This document shows positions 27,752-38,354 of a DNA stretch of 64,000 bases, piece by piece. Made by a program: the position numbers and the translations under genes. How positions within the stretch are numbered: position 1 is the stretch's first letter; every line of letters begins with the position of its first letter. The DNA lies in contig NZ_BAHE01000015.1 of NCBI RefSeq assembly GCF_000298235.1, positions 1 to 64,000 of the forward strand. The letters run 5' to 3'. A model generated the notes under the pieces. That model saw nothing but the letters and a program-made list of their open reading frames with translations, was not told the origin of the DNA and did not search any database. Origin of the DNA: Gordonia namibiensis NBRC 108229 (GTDB lineage Bacteria > Actinomycetota > Actinomycetes > Mycobacteriales > Mycobacteriaceae).

Positions 27752-28261
27752 TCAGGGAGCGAAACCGATGACCGTCGTGTCCTTCTGGCAGGCGGCGAGC
27801 ACGCCCTGTAGTGCCGACGGCCCACAGGTCCAGCCGCTCACCGACTGCTGCGTGCCGGTGACGATCTTGGGGCCGTACTCGTCGGCGATCGACTTCGCCT
27901 TGTCGCAGTCGACGTCGCCGGCCAGGATCAGGACACGCAGCGCGCCGTCAGGGCCGGGGATGCTGCCGCAGGTGGTGCCGGGGCCGGCCTGGGTCGACTC
28001 GTCCGCGTCGGCCGCCGATGTGACCGAGTCGGCGCGGGCCGACGCGGGCTTGCGACCCGGGACGACGGGTGCGGAGGTCGACGGGGCGTCGGCGGGTTGC
28101 TCCGCCGAAGCGACAGCGCCGTTCCCGGCGCTCGCGGAGGTGTCGGTGACATCCTGTTCCGAACCGCACGCGGACAGTGTGAACAGGGCCAACGACAGGC
28201 CGAGTGCGGTGGTGGCGACCCTGGCCCCGGAGGCGATGGCGCGGCGCGTTCTGCACGACAT
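27752..28261 (-). CDS. putative lipoprotein with four conserved-looking cysteines
   Basis: A 169-residue exported protein. A twin-basic N-terminus (MSCRTRRAIASGARV), a hydrophobic stretch and a lipobox LSAC near residue 30 predict a lipoprotein. A Ser/Thr/Ala/Asp-rich linker follows, then a C-terminal domain of about 75 residues with four Cys in TCGS, DVDCDKA, WTCGPS and ACQKD, likely two disulfides. This small domain is common in actinobacterial secreted proteins but has no known function that I can name. ATG 28261 is chosen because it starts the signal peptide; the gene is divergent from tgt. Confidence 0.75.
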   Translation of the reverse strand: MSCRTRRAIASGARVATTALGLSLALFTLSACGSEQDVTDTSASAGNGAVASAEQPADAPSTSAPVVPGRKPASARADSVTSAADADESTQAGPGTTCGSIPGPDGALRVLILAGDVDCDKAKSIADEYGPKIVTGTQQSVSGWTCGPSALQGVLAACQKDTTVIGFAP

Positions 28262-28377
28262 GGTCCCACCGTATCGAATGCCGGAACGCCGGAGCGATAG
28301 GTCGTCGAGGGCGCAGACGGGGCCGACGGCGGCGTCGTCGGTTTGGGTGGAGGCCACCGACCTGGGAGGATGCACCG

Positions 28378-29634
28378 GTGAGCAGTACCGGAACCGAAGT
28401 CGCCGACCCCGCCTACACCGTCGGCACCACCCTGCCCGGCACCCGCGGCCGCACCGGGGTGATCAACACCCCGCACGGCGCGATCCAGACCCCCGCCTTC
28501 GTGCCGGTGGGTACCAAGGCGACGGTGAAGACCGTCCTGCCCGAGTCGGTGGCCGAGTTGGGTGCGCAGGCCGTCCTCGCGAACGCGTACCACCTGTACC
28601 TGCAGCCGGGCCCCGAGATCATCGATCAGGCCGGCGGGCTCGGTGCCTTCATGAACTGGTCGGGCCCGACCTACACCGACAGCGGCGGATTCCAGGTCAT
28701 GTCGCTCGGCGCCGGCTTCAAGAAGGTCATCGCGATGGAGGTCAGCCCCGACGACTCGCTCATCGCCGAGGGCAAGGAACGTCTCTCGCGAGTCGACGAC
28801 GACGGGGTGACCTTCAAGTCGCACCTCGACGGTTCGGCGCATCGCTTCACCCCCGAGGTGTCGATGCAGATCCAGCACCAGCTCGGTGCCGACATCATCT
28901 TCGCCTTCGACGAGCTCACCACGTTGATGAACACCCGTGCGTACCAGGAGAATTCGCTGGAGCGTACCCGGCTGTGGGCAATCCGGTGCCTGGCCGAGCA
29001 CAACCGGCTGAGCGTCGAGCGTGCACATCGGCCCCAGCAAGCGTTGTGGGGTGTGATCCAGGGTGCCCAGTACGAGGATCTGCGGCGCAAGGCGTCCCGC
29101 GATCTCGTCGCGCTGAGCGAGGCCGATCGCGAGGCCGGCGGCAAGGGCTTTGGCGGTTACGGCATCGGCGGCGCGCTCGAGAAGCACAACCTGGGCACCA
29201 TCGTCGGCTGGGTCAACGACGAACTGCCCGAGGACGCGCCCAAGCACCTGCTGGGCATCAGCGAACCCGACGACATCTTCACCGCCATCGAGAACGGTGT
29301 GGACACCTTCGACTGCGTATCGCCGACGCGCGTCGCCCGCAACGGTGCGATCTACTCGCTCGACGGTCGATACAACATCACGAATGCGAAGTACCGCAAC
29401 GACTTCCGGCAGCTCGATCCCGAGATCGAGAACTACACCTCGCAGTACAGCCGCGCCTACCTGCATCACCTGTTCAAGGCGAAGGAGGGTCTCGGCCCGA
29501 CGCTGGCGACCCTGCACAACGTGTCGTTCATCGTCACGCTCGTCGACCGCGCCCGACAGGCGATCGAGAACGGCACGTACATCGAGTACCGCGACGAGTT
29601 CCTGCGGCGCTACTACGGTTCGACGCGGGACTGA
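28378..29634 (+). CDS. tgt: tRNA-guanine transglycosylase (zinc site degenerate)
   Basis: Enzyme family exchanging G34 of tRNA-Asp/Asn/His/Tyr for a queuosine precursor. 418 residues from GTG 28378, with GGGAGGA seven bases upstream. Catalytic residues are present: Asp101 in YTDSGGFQVMSLG and Asp312 in FDCVSPTR. The specificity loop reads GGYGIGGALEK, unlike the GLAVGE loop of preQ1-using bacterial enzymes. The structural zinc motif CxCxxC is lost: DPEIENYTSQYSRAYLHH stands where DPECDCYTC is usual, only the His in TLHNV remaining. It may use queuine or another base, or have a drifted function. gluQ lies 2.7 kb downstream. Confidence 0.85.
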   Translation: MSSTGTEVADPAYTVGTTLPGTRGRTGVINTPHGAIQTPAFVPVGTKATVKTVLPESVAELGAQAVLANAYHLYLQPGPEIIDQAGGLGAFMNWSGPTYTDSGGFQVMSLGAGFKKVIAMEVSPDDSLIAEGKERLSRVDDDGVTFKSHLDGSAHRFTPEVSMQIQHQLGADIIFAFDELTTLMNTRAYQENSLERTRLWAIRCLAEHNRLSVERAHRPQQALWGVIQGAQYEDLRRKASRDLVALSEADREAGGKGFGGYGIGGALEKHNLGTIVGWVNDELPEDAPKHLLGISEPDDIFTAIENGVDTFDCVSPTRVARNGAIYSLDGRYNITNAKYRNDFRQLDPEIENYTSQYSRAYLHHLFKAKEGLGPTLATLHNVSFIVTLVDRARQAIENGTYIEYRDEFLRRYYGSTRD

Positions 29635-29920
29635 CGAGTCGGCGACCGGCGTGCGGTGGGTCACGTGCCGGAACCGTGCGGATCGGCGATTCGTTGTGAG
29701 CGCATCGCAACGAGGTTGCGAACACCCCCGAACACTCGGCACCCTGTAGGGGTATTCGAGTACCAGCGAGAGAGACGATGAGACGCGCAAAGCGCCGAAA
29801 ACGCCGACGACACCCGTCCGCACCCTGTTCCGAACCGGACCCTGACCCGCAGTCCGGACCCGCAGCCCACTGCGAGATCCTTCCCGGCGTCCCAGGCGTC
29901 GACGCTGATCGGATGGCGAC
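29635..29920. other. intergenic region with small inverted repeat
   Basis: The 286 bases between tgt and the first CNNM gene contain a perfect 7-base inverted repeat, tcgcaac-gag-gttgcga at 29705-29721, a candidate operator. No gene with a ribosome site is visible. Confidence 0.5.
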
Positions 29921-31345
29921 ATGCTGACCGTTCTCGGAATCTTCCTGGGAATTCTGGTGGTCCTCGCGATCACCGCCGTCACCGGCTACTTCGTCGCCCA
30001 GGAATTCGGCTTCATGGCGGTCGACCGGTCCCGTCTGAAGGCGCGTGCCGAATCCGGTGACGCTGCCGCCAAGCGCGCACTCTCCGTCACCCGGCGCACC
30101 TCGTTCATGCTGTCCGGGGCTCAGCTCGGCATCACCGTCACCGGCCTGCTCGTCGGTTACGTCGCCGAACCGCTGATCGGTTCGGGCGTCGGTGACCTGC
30201 TGGGCAACGTCGGCATCCCCGTGGGTGTCGGTGTCGTGATCGGCACGATCATCGCGATCCTGTTCTCCACCGTGGTGCAGATGGTCTTCGGAGAGCTGTT
30301 CCCCAAGAACCTCGCGATCGCCCGACCTGAACCGGTCGCGCTGTGGCTCGCCCGGTCGACCACCATCTATCTGGCCGTCTTCGGCTGGCTGATCGCGCTG
30401 TTCGACAAGGCATCGAACCTGTTGCTGCGCGCCCTGCGTATCGAGCCGGTCCACGACGTCGAGCACTCGGCCTCGGTCCGCGACCTCGAACACATCGTCG
30501 CCGAGTCCCGCGACGCCGGTGAACTGCCCGAGGACCTGTCGGTGCTGCTCGACCGCGTGCTGGAATTCCCCACGCGCACAGCCGAACACGCGATGATCCC
30601 GCGTCCGCACACCGATCAGGTCGATGCGTCGCTGCCCGCGTTCGAGGTGCTCGCGCTGATGAGCACCGGGCACACCCGGTACCCGGTCGCCGGTGACGAC
30701 GACGAGGTGCTCGGCGTCGTCCATCTCCCCGACCTCCTCGAATGGTCGTACGCACTGAAAAAGGAACCCTCGAAGGCCGTTCCGACGGCCACTGCGGGTG
30801 ATCTCTGCCGCCGCGCCGTCGTGGTGCCGTCGACCCTGCCGTTGCCGGAGGTCCTGGAGAACCTCGCCGCCGCACATGAGGAGATGGCCATCGTCATCGA
30901 CGAGTACGGCGGTTTCGCCGGCGTCGTGACCGCCGAGGACATTGCCGAGGAACTGGTAGGCGAGATCGACGACGAACACGACCCGGAGACCGCCGCGGCG
31001 ATCGAGAAGACCGCCGACGGCTGGCGCGTCCGCGGCGACGCCCACGTCGACGAGGTGTCCCGCGCGATCGGATGGGAACTGCCCGAAGGCGATTACGAGA
31101 CGATCGCCGGGCTGGTTATCGCCGAGTTCGTGGGGCTGCCCGAGGTCGGGGAGACCGTCGAGATCACGATCGATCCCGATCCGGCCTCGCTCCTCGACGA
31201 CGACGAGGCGCCACCCCGCGTGGTGCACGTCGAGGTGCTCGAGGTGGACAAGCATGTGCCGGCTCTGGTGTCGATGTCACTCGGGACCGAAGTGAGCACC
31301 GACGCAACGGCTTCGGACGCCGGACGGGAGGCCGACAATGGATAA
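29921..31345 (+). CDS. CNNM/CorC-type membrane protein with CBS domains
   Basis: A 474-residue protein with an N-terminal DUF21 (CNNM) domain of about four helices (residues 1-190), a CBS pair (about 205-345; HAMIPRPHTDQVDA, ARYPVAG-like HTRYPVAGDD, VIDEYGGFAGVVTAEDI) and a C-terminal CorC_HlyC domain (DGWRVRGDAHVDEVSRAI). CNNM proteins are linked to Mg2+/Co2+ efflux; older labels call them hemolysins. The acidic tail ends inside the next gene with an eight-base overlap, so the two are coupled. ATG 29921 gives a normal membrane start. Confidence 0.9.
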   Translation: MLTVLGIFLGILVVLAITAVTGYFVAQEFGFMAVDRSRLKARAESGDAAAKRALSVTRRTSFMLSGAQLGITVTGLLVGYVAEPLIGSGVGDLLGNVGIPVGVGVVIGTIIAILFSTVVQMVFGELFPKNLAIARPEPVALWLARSTTIYLAVFGWLIALFDKASNLLLRALRIEPVHDVEHSASVRDLEHIVAESRDAGELPEDLSVLLDRVLEFPTRTAEHAMIPRPHTDQVDASLPAFEVLALMSTGHTRYPVAGDDDEVLGVVHLPDLLEWSYALKKEPSKAVPTATAGDLCRRAVVVPSTLPLPEVLENLAAAHEEMAIVIDEYGGFAGVVTAEDIAEELVGEIDDEHDPETAAAIEKTADGWRVRGDAHVDEVSRAIGWELPEGDYETIAGLVIAEFVGLPEVGETVEITIDPDPASLLDDDEAPPRVVHVEVLEVDKHVPALVSMSLGTEVSTDATASDAGREADNG

Positions 31346-32348
31346 CCCGTGGGTCGTCGGGGTGATCACCGTCGCGTTGATCGCGGCGAGTGCCTTCTTC
31401 GTCGCCGTCGAGTTCGCGTTGATCGCGGCCCGACGCCACCGGCTGGAGGACGAGGCCGCGACGAGTAGCAGTGCCCGCGCCGCCCTGCGCAGCGCATCGG
31501 AGTTGTCCGTGCTGCTCGCGGGTTCGCAGCTCGGCATCACCGTCTGCACGCTCGCGCTCGGTTCGATCACGAAACCTGCTGTCCACCACTGGCTCACGCC
31601 GCTGTTCGAGACCTGGGGCCTGCCGTACTGGTCTGCGGACATCGTCGGCTTCGTGCTGGCGCTCATCATCGTGACGTTCCTGCACCTGGTGGTCGGTGAG
31701 ATGGCCCCGAAGTCGTGGGCGATCGCCCACCCGGAGCGGTCGGCGATCGTGCTGGCCCTGCCGATGCGAGCCTTCATGTGGCTCACGCGACCGATCATCG
31801 TTCAGCTCAACCATCTGGCCAACTGGTGTCTGCGCCGCGTCGGCGTCGAACCGGTGGACCAGGTGGCCACCGGACAGGACAGCGACGCGCTGCGTCACCT
31901 GGTCGAGCACTCGGCGACGGTCGGGACACTCGACGAGCGCTATCACGCGCATCTGACCAGCGCACTCGAACTCGAATCGCTGACGCTCGGCGACGTCGTC
32001 ACGCCCAGTGACACGTTGGGCGCGGTGCTGCCGACCGCGAGTGCCGACGAGATCCAGACGGCCGGACGGATTTCGGGACACCTCCGGCTGCTGGTGCGCG
32101 ACGCCGACCGGGGACCGGTGCACGGCGTCGTGCACGTGCGCGACAGCCTGCGCGCGGAGCCGGGTGCCACAGCCGCCGATCTCATGCGCCCGGTGCTGCG
32201 GATCGAATCCGGGCAACCGGTCTACGAGGCGCTCGCCGCCATGCGTGAACGCCGCGCCCACCTCGCGCTGGTCACCGACTCCGGCCGGGCCATCGGGCTG
32301 ATCACGCTCAACGACCTGCTGCAGAGGTTGCTGGCGACGACCGCCTAA
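31338..32348 (+). CDS. second CNNM/CBS membrane protein, short form
   Basis: A 336-residue paralogue of the preceding gene. It has the DUF21 membrane domain (FFVAVEFALIAARRHRLE, HLVVGEMAPKSWAIAHPE) and a CBS pair (ALAAMRERRAHLALVTDSG) but ends without the CorC_HlyC domain. Tandem long and short CNNM genes are common in actinobacteria and may form heterodimers, since CNNM domains dimerise. It overlaps the upstream gene by eight bases and converges on gluQ with only three bases between stop codons. Confidence 0.88.
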   Translation: MDNPWVVGVITVALIAASAFFVAVEFALIAARRHRLEDEAATSSSARAALRSASELSVLLAGSQLGITVCTLALGSITKPAVHHWLTPLFETWGLPYWSADIVGFVLALIIVTFLHLVVGEMAPKSWAIAHPERSAIVLALPMRAFMWLTRPIIVQLNHLANWCLRRVGVEPVDQVATGQDSDALRHLVEHSATVGTLDERYHAHLTSALELESLTLGDVVTPSDTLGAVLPTASADEIQTAGRISGHLRLLVRDADRGPVHGVVHVRDSLRAEPGATAADLMRPVLRIESGQPVYEALAAMRERRAHLALVTDSGRAIGLITLNDLLQRLLATTA

Positions 32349-32351
32349 CCG

Positions 32352-33269
32352 TCAGGACGACCACTCCGTGGGCCCCAGCAGCCAGGGTTCGCGGGGGAGG
32401 GCATCGGGGTCGAAACGGCTTGCGAGCGTGTGGAGATCGACGGTTTCGCCGGGACCTGCGAGGCCCAGCGAGCGAGCGATGTGCGAGAGGACGGTGCCGG
32501 CCGGAACACCGCCTGCTGCGAGGTCGGCGAGGGTCACCGCCCCGTCGCGCTTGGAGAGCCGGACGCCGTCGGTGTTGAGCACCATCGGCACATGGGCGTA
32601 GGTCGGCGGGGTCTCGCCGAGCAACGTGGCGAGGTAGGCCTGGCGGGGAGCCGACGACAGCAGGTCGTCGCCGCGCACGACCTGATCGACTCCCTGCGCG
32701 GCGTCGTCGACGACGACGGCCAGGTTGTAGGCGGGGGTGCCGTCGTTGCGCTGGATGACGAAGTCGTCGACCATCCCGGTGAAGGTTCCGTGGAGCAGGT
32801 CGGTCACGGTGAACTCGGTGGTATCGGCCCGGATGCGGATCGCGGGCGGTCGGCCGGCGGCGATCTTCTCGGCGCGCTCGGCGTCGGTGAGGTTCCGGCA
32901 GGTGCCGGGGTAGGCGCCCTGCGGTGCATGGGGAGCGGACGGGGCCTCGAGGATCTCGCGTCGCGTGCAGAAGCATTCGAAGGTCCGACCGCCCTCGCGG
33001 AGACGATCGATGATCTCGCGGTAGATGTCCCGTCGCCCGGTCTGGTAGACGACGGGGGTCTCCCAGTCCATGCCGAGTGAGGCGAGGTCGGCGAGTTGCC
33101 GGGCGTCGGCGCCGGCGACCGCGCGGTCGAGATCCTCCATGCGGATGAGGAACCGGCGCCCCGTCGTGCGGGCGAAGAGCCAGGCCAATATGGCGGTCCG
33201 CAGGTTGCCGACGTGGAGGTCGCCCGACGGGGACGGCGCATACCGGCCCGCTGCGTGCTGTGTCGACAT
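32352..33269 (-). CDS. gluQ: glutamyl-Q tRNA(Asp) synthetase
   Basis: Truncated glutamyl-tRNA synthetase paralogue (305 residues) that attaches glutamate to the queuosine ring of tRNA-Asp position 34. It has the class I motifs YAPSPSGDLHVGN (HIGH equivalent) and RLSKRDGA (KMSKS equivalent), a Cys-rich zinc segment (FECFCTRREI ... TCRNL), and no anticodon-binding domain, as in YadB. Nearby Tgt acts on the same tRNA position, supporting the call. Start ATG 33269; the gene is divergent from ligC. Confidence 0.93.
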   Translation of the reverse strand: MSTQHAAGRYAPSPSGDLHVGNLRTAILAWLFARTTGRRFLIRMEDLDRAVAGADARQLADLASLGMDWETPVVYQTGRRDIYREIIDRLREGGRTFECFCTRREILEAPSAPHAPQGAYPGTCRNLTDAERAEKIAAGRPPAIRIRADTTEFTVTDLLHGTFTGMVDDFVIQRNDGTPAYNLAVVVDDAAQGVDQVVRGDDLLSSAPRQAYLATLLGETPPTYAHVPMVLNTDGVRLSKRDGAVTLADLAAGGVPAGTVLSHIARSLGLAGPGETVDLHTLASRFDPDALPREPWLLGPTEWSS

Positions 33270-33414
33270 CGCGTCGAGGTTACCGCGTCGTGTCGACGAC
33301 CGACGATGAGAACCGGGCTCGACGGCGGTCTGTCCCAGCGCCAGACCCGACGGTCATCCCGGAGTTCCGGGCGGATCGTTGCCAGCGCCCGGAGAAGTGA
33401 GGAACAGTGAAGCC

Positions 33415-34467
33415 ATGGATCTTCCCGTCATGCCGCCCGTAGCCCCGATGCTGGCCAAGGCGGTCACCGCTGTGCCACAGCAGCCCGACGGTGAGACGGC
33501 GTGGTCGTACGAACCGAAGTGGGATGGTTTCCGCGCGCTGATCTTCCGTGACGGGGACGAGGTGGTGATCGGTTCCCGAGGCGGGAAAGACCTGGCCAGG
33601 TACTTCCCGGAGATCGTGGCCGCGGCGAAGGCCGAGCTGCCGGACAAGGTCGTCCTCGACGGCGAGATCGGGGTGCCCGCACTCATCGGCAACACGCATC
33701 GGCTCGACTGGGATTCGCTGGCCCAGCGCATCCACCCCGCCGAGTCGAGGGTCAACATGCTCGCCGAGAAGACACCCGCGATCTTCATCGGCTTCGACGC
33801 ACTCGCGCTGGAATCGACGTCGGTCAAGGACGAACCGTTCGAGGTCCGTCGAGAGGCGTTGCTGCGTGCGGTCGGACCCGGCGGCCGCGATCGGCGAATG
33901 CACGTCAGCCGGGTCACCGGCGACCCCTCGGTCGCCGAGGATTGGTTCTCCGCCTTCGAGGGCGCCGGCCTCGATGGCGTCGTCGCCAAGCGACTCGACG
34001 GCCTCTACGTGGAGAACAAGCGCGAGATGCTGAAGATCAAACACAAGCGGACCGCGGACTGCGTGATCTTCGGTTACCGAATCCACAAGTCCGGCAGGGG
34101 GATCGGCTCTATGCTGCTCGGGCTCTACGGCGACGACGGCGAGCTGCACATGGTCGGGGGAGCGGGTGCGTTCTCCGACGCCAAACGTGTTGAACTGCAA
34201 GAGATGTTCGAGCCGATGCGTCTCGACCCGGACAAGCCGTCGCCGGGTGAACCCACCCGCTGGCGGTCGGAGAAGTCGGGGGAGTGGGTTCCTATTCGTC
34301 CCGAACTGGTCGCGGAGTTCGCCTACGACCAGATGGAGAACCAGCGTTTCCGTCACACCGTGAAGTTCCTCCGCTGGCGCCCCGACCGGGACCCGGAGAG
34401 CTGCGGTTACGACCAGTTAGAGGTTCCGCTCACCTACGACCTGCACGACGTCCTCGAAGGGGAATGA
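33415..34467 (+). CDS. ligC: ATP-dependent DNA ligase LigC
   Basis: Stand-alone ATP-dependent DNA ligase of 350 residues. Adenylation lysine Lys35 lies in YEPKWDGFRALIF (motif I KxDG), followed by IFIGFDALAL, LDGVVAKRL and LKIKHKRTADC (motif V), then an OB-fold. In mycobacteria LigC works with the Prim-Pol encoded beside it in excision repair, separate from the Ku/LigD end-joining pathway. ATG 33415 (MDLPVMPPVAPMLAK) has a GAGGAA site upstream; an earlier in-frame start at 33379 adds 12 poor residues. Stop overlaps the next start (ATGA). Confidence 0.94.
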   Translation: MDLPVMPPVAPMLAKAVTAVPQQPDGETAWSYEPKWDGFRALIFRDGDEVVIGSRGGKDLARYFPEIVAAAKAELPDKVVLDGEIGVPALIGNTHRLDWDSLAQRIHPAESRVNMLAEKTPAIFIGFDALALESTSVKDEPFEVRREALLRAVGPGGRDRRMHVSRVTGDPSVAEDWFSAFEGAGLDGVVAKRLDGLYVENKREMLKIKHKRTADCVIFGYRIHKSGRGIGSMLLGLYGDDGELHMVGGAGAFSDAKRVELQEMFEPMRLDPDKPSPGEPTRWRSEKSGEWVPIRPELVAEFAYDQMENQRFRHTVKFLRWRPDRDPESCGYDQLEVPLTYDLHDVLEGE

Positions 34468-35552
34468 CCATGGCATCACGTTCTCCCGCAGAAGAGCTCG
34501 ACGTCGACGGGGTCGCCGTCCGTCTCAGCAACCCGGACAAGATCTACTTCCCCGAGCTCGGCGAGAACGGCGGCCGTAAGCGGGATCTCGTCGGTTACTA
34601 CCGGACGCTCGCGCTCGGCGTCGACGACAGCGGTGACGGGCCGCTCATGCGCGCGACGCGCGACCGGCCGACGTTTCTGCAACGCTTCCCCGACGGTGTC
34701 GAGGGGGAGGAGATCTACCAGAAGCACATCGCGAAGAAGCGGCCTGAGCACGTGCAGTCCACGCCGATCGTGTTCCCGTCCAAACGAACCGGGGACGCCA
34801 TCCGCCCGACGATGCCGGCCGATCTGGTGTGGGCGGCGAACCTGGGGACGGTCACGTTCCACACCTGGCCGACCCTGCACCCGGACAACGACCATCCCGA
34901 CCAGCTCCGCATCGACCTCGACCCGCAACCCGGCACGACCTTCGACGACGTCCGGAACGTGGCGATCGACGGGCTGAAACCACTGCTCGACGAGCTCGGC
35001 TTCACCGGCTTCGTGAAGACCTCGGGTGGGCGCGGGATTCACGTCTACGTCCCCATCGAGCCGCTGTGGGATTTCATCGCCACGCGGCGCTGTGTCATCG
35101 CGATCGCCCGTGAACTGGAACGCCGCGACCCGGACCGGGTCACCACCTCGTGGTGGAAAGAGGAACGCGGGGAACGGATCTTCATCGACTACAACCAGAA
35201 TGCCCGCGACCGCACGATGGCCTCGCCCTACTCCGTCCGCCGCAGCGCGATCGGCCGGGTCTCGACCCCGGTGACGTGGGACGAACTAGCCGATGTCGAT
35301 CCCGACGACTGCACCATGGCCACCGTCCCGAAGTTGCTGGAGGATCGCGGTGATCCGTGGGCTGGCATCGCCGACCACCGCCGCGGCATCGAGAACCTGC
35401 TCGAGATGGTCCAGGAGGACGACGCGAACGGGCTGGCGGACATGCCCTATCCGCCCAGCTACCCGAAGATGCCCGGCGAGCCGCCACGTGTGCAGCCCAG
35501 CAAGAAGGTCGCCGAGCACTGGGACGAGAAGGGCAACCGGATCGGGGACTGA
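34464..35552 (+). CDS. LigD-type primase-polymerase (Prim-PolC)
   Basis: Archaeo-eukaryotic primase superfamily polymerase of 362 residues, related to the LigD polymerase domain and to mycobacterial Prim-PolC (Rv3730c type). Catalytic acids are in LRIDLDPQPG, the nucleotide-binding motif is TSGGRGIHVYVP, and DYNQNARDRTMASPYSVR closes the active site. It fills short gaps, preferring ribonucleotides in the mycobacterial relatives, which LigC then seals. The first ATG, 34464, overlaps the ligC stop by four bases; ATG 34470 is two codons later. A bidirectional hairpin follows. Confidence 0.93.
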   Translation: MTMASRSPAEELDVDGVAVRLSNPDKIYFPELGENGGRKRDLVGYYRTLALGVDDSGDGPLMRATRDRPTFLQRFPDGVEGEEIYQKHIAKKRPEHVQSTPIVFPSKRTGDAIRPTMPADLVWAANLGTVTFHTWPTLHPDNDHPDQLRIDLDPQPGTTFDDVRNVAIDGLKPLLDELGFTGFVKTSGGRGIHVYVPIEPLWDFIATRRCVIAIARELERRDPDRVTTSWWKEERGERIFIDYNQNARDRTMASPYSVRRSAIGRVSTPVTWDELADVDPDDCTMATVPKLLEDRGDPWAGIADHRRGIENLLEMVQEDDANGLADMPYPPSYPKMPGEPPRVQPSKKVAEHWDEKGNRIGD

Positions 35553-35569
35553 CGCTCCCTGGGATCCAA

Positions 35570-35614
35570 TCCGTATGACGTTGTGCCCGCTTTCCGGGTT
35601 CGACGTCATACGGA
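35570..35614. terminator. bidirectional terminator hairpin
   Basis: Perfect 12-base stem (tccgtatgacgt / acgtcatacgga) with an inner cccg/cggg stem. It lies between the convergent Prim-Pol and NmrA-type genes and should end both transcripts. Confidence 0.8.
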
Positions 35615-35625
35615 AGATTCGCGGG

Positions 35626-36474
35626 TCAGCCGCGCAGCGCCTCGGCGGCCCACTCGGCGAAGGTCTGCCACCCGACGCCGGGGAACCGGCGGTGCAGTGC
35701 GGGGATGTCGACCTCGTAGCCGCGATCGCCGAGGAAGCGGAACATGGCGCTCATGTCGGGCGACGGGATGCGGTCGGGATCATAGGATTCCGCGCTCACT
35801 CTGGTCCCGAGGACGTCGCCGGCGATTTGCGCCATCTCCACCGGCGTCGGCTGGTCGGAGGCGAGGTCGATGCGTTCACCGGTGTACGCGCCCGGATCCC
35901 GGAACAGCGTCGCGACGAACCGGCCGAGATCGCGGCGCGAGAGTTGTTGCAGCGGTTTGTCCGCGGGCATCGCGATCGGCATCACGCCGGCGGCGAGGGC
36001 GTCGGACCCGGCGAGCAGGTTGTCGTAGAAGTAGGCCGGCCCGACGATCGTGTGCGGGATGTCGGTGGCGGCGAGCATCCGCTCGACCTCGAACTTGGAA
36101 TCGAAGTGGGGGACTCCGGTGTCACGGTCCGCGGAGGCCACCGACGAGAAGACGAGGTAGGGGAGCGCGGACGCGGTGGCCGCCTCGATCAGCGCGGTGC
36201 CCTGGGCGACCTCGGCGCCGACGCCGGACTCGAACGGCGTCGTCAGCGCGAAGGCGCCCGCCACCCCGGTGAACGCATCGGTGAGGCCTACGCCACTCAC
36301 GAGGTCGCCGACGGTGAGTTCGACACCACGGTCGGCGAGCGCCGCAGCCTTCGACGACACGGCGTCGCGGACGACCGCGCGCACCGCGAAACCGGCGTCG
36401 AGCAGCGCGTCGAGGACGGCGCCGCCCTGTCCACCGGTTGCTCCGATCACGACGATGGGAGAGGAATCGGACAT
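35626..36474 (-). CDS. NmrA-like NAD(P)-binding protein
   Basis: Atypical short-chain dehydrogenase fold, 282 residues. The N-terminal Rossmann motif VVIGATGGQGGAVLDALL and the later SSVASADRDTGVPHFDSK and VGPAYFYDNLL are typical of the NmrA family, which includes redox sensors and quinone/isoflavone reductases. The classic YxxxK pair of oxidoreductases is not evident, so sensing or an unusual reduction is possible. ATG 36474. Neighbours give no pathway. Confidence 0.85.
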   Translation of the reverse strand: MSDSSPIVVIGATGGQGGAVLDALLDAGFAVRAVVRDAVSSKAAALADRGVELTVGDLVSGVGLTDAFTGVAGAFALTTPFESGVGAEVAQGTALIEAATASALPYLVFSSVASADRDTGVPHFDSKFEVERMLAATDIPHTIVGPAYFYDNLLAGSDALAAGVMPIAMPADKPLQQLSRRDLGRFVATLFRDPGAYTGERIDLASDQPTPVEMAQIAGDVLGTRVSAESYDPDRIPSPDMSAMFRFLGDRGYEVDIPALHRRFPGVGWQTFAEWAAEALRG

Positions 36475-36515
36475 GACCCCGACCCTAGTGCCGACCGAGC
36501 GCCTGGCAAGCGGGT

Positions 36516-36545
36516 TTGGGTGTGGGAGCGCCCGGCGGCTATCAT
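36516..36545 (+). promoter_or_regulatory. tRNA-Ser promoter
   Basis: TTGGGT (36516-36521) and TATCAT (36540-36545) separated by 18 bases resemble -35 and -10 boxes and end 9 bases before the mature tRNA. Confidence 0.5.
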
Positions 36546-36554
36546 CTCGACGTT

Positions 36555-38242
<1,688 letters not shown>

Positions 38243-38354
38243 GCCACTCGTCTCGCCGACACGCCGCTCTCAAACGCCGAATAGGCGTTAGATAGCTCTC
38301 ATTCGGCGGCGAGTGAGCCGGTATGCACCGACTCTTATGCCACTCTTGTAAATC

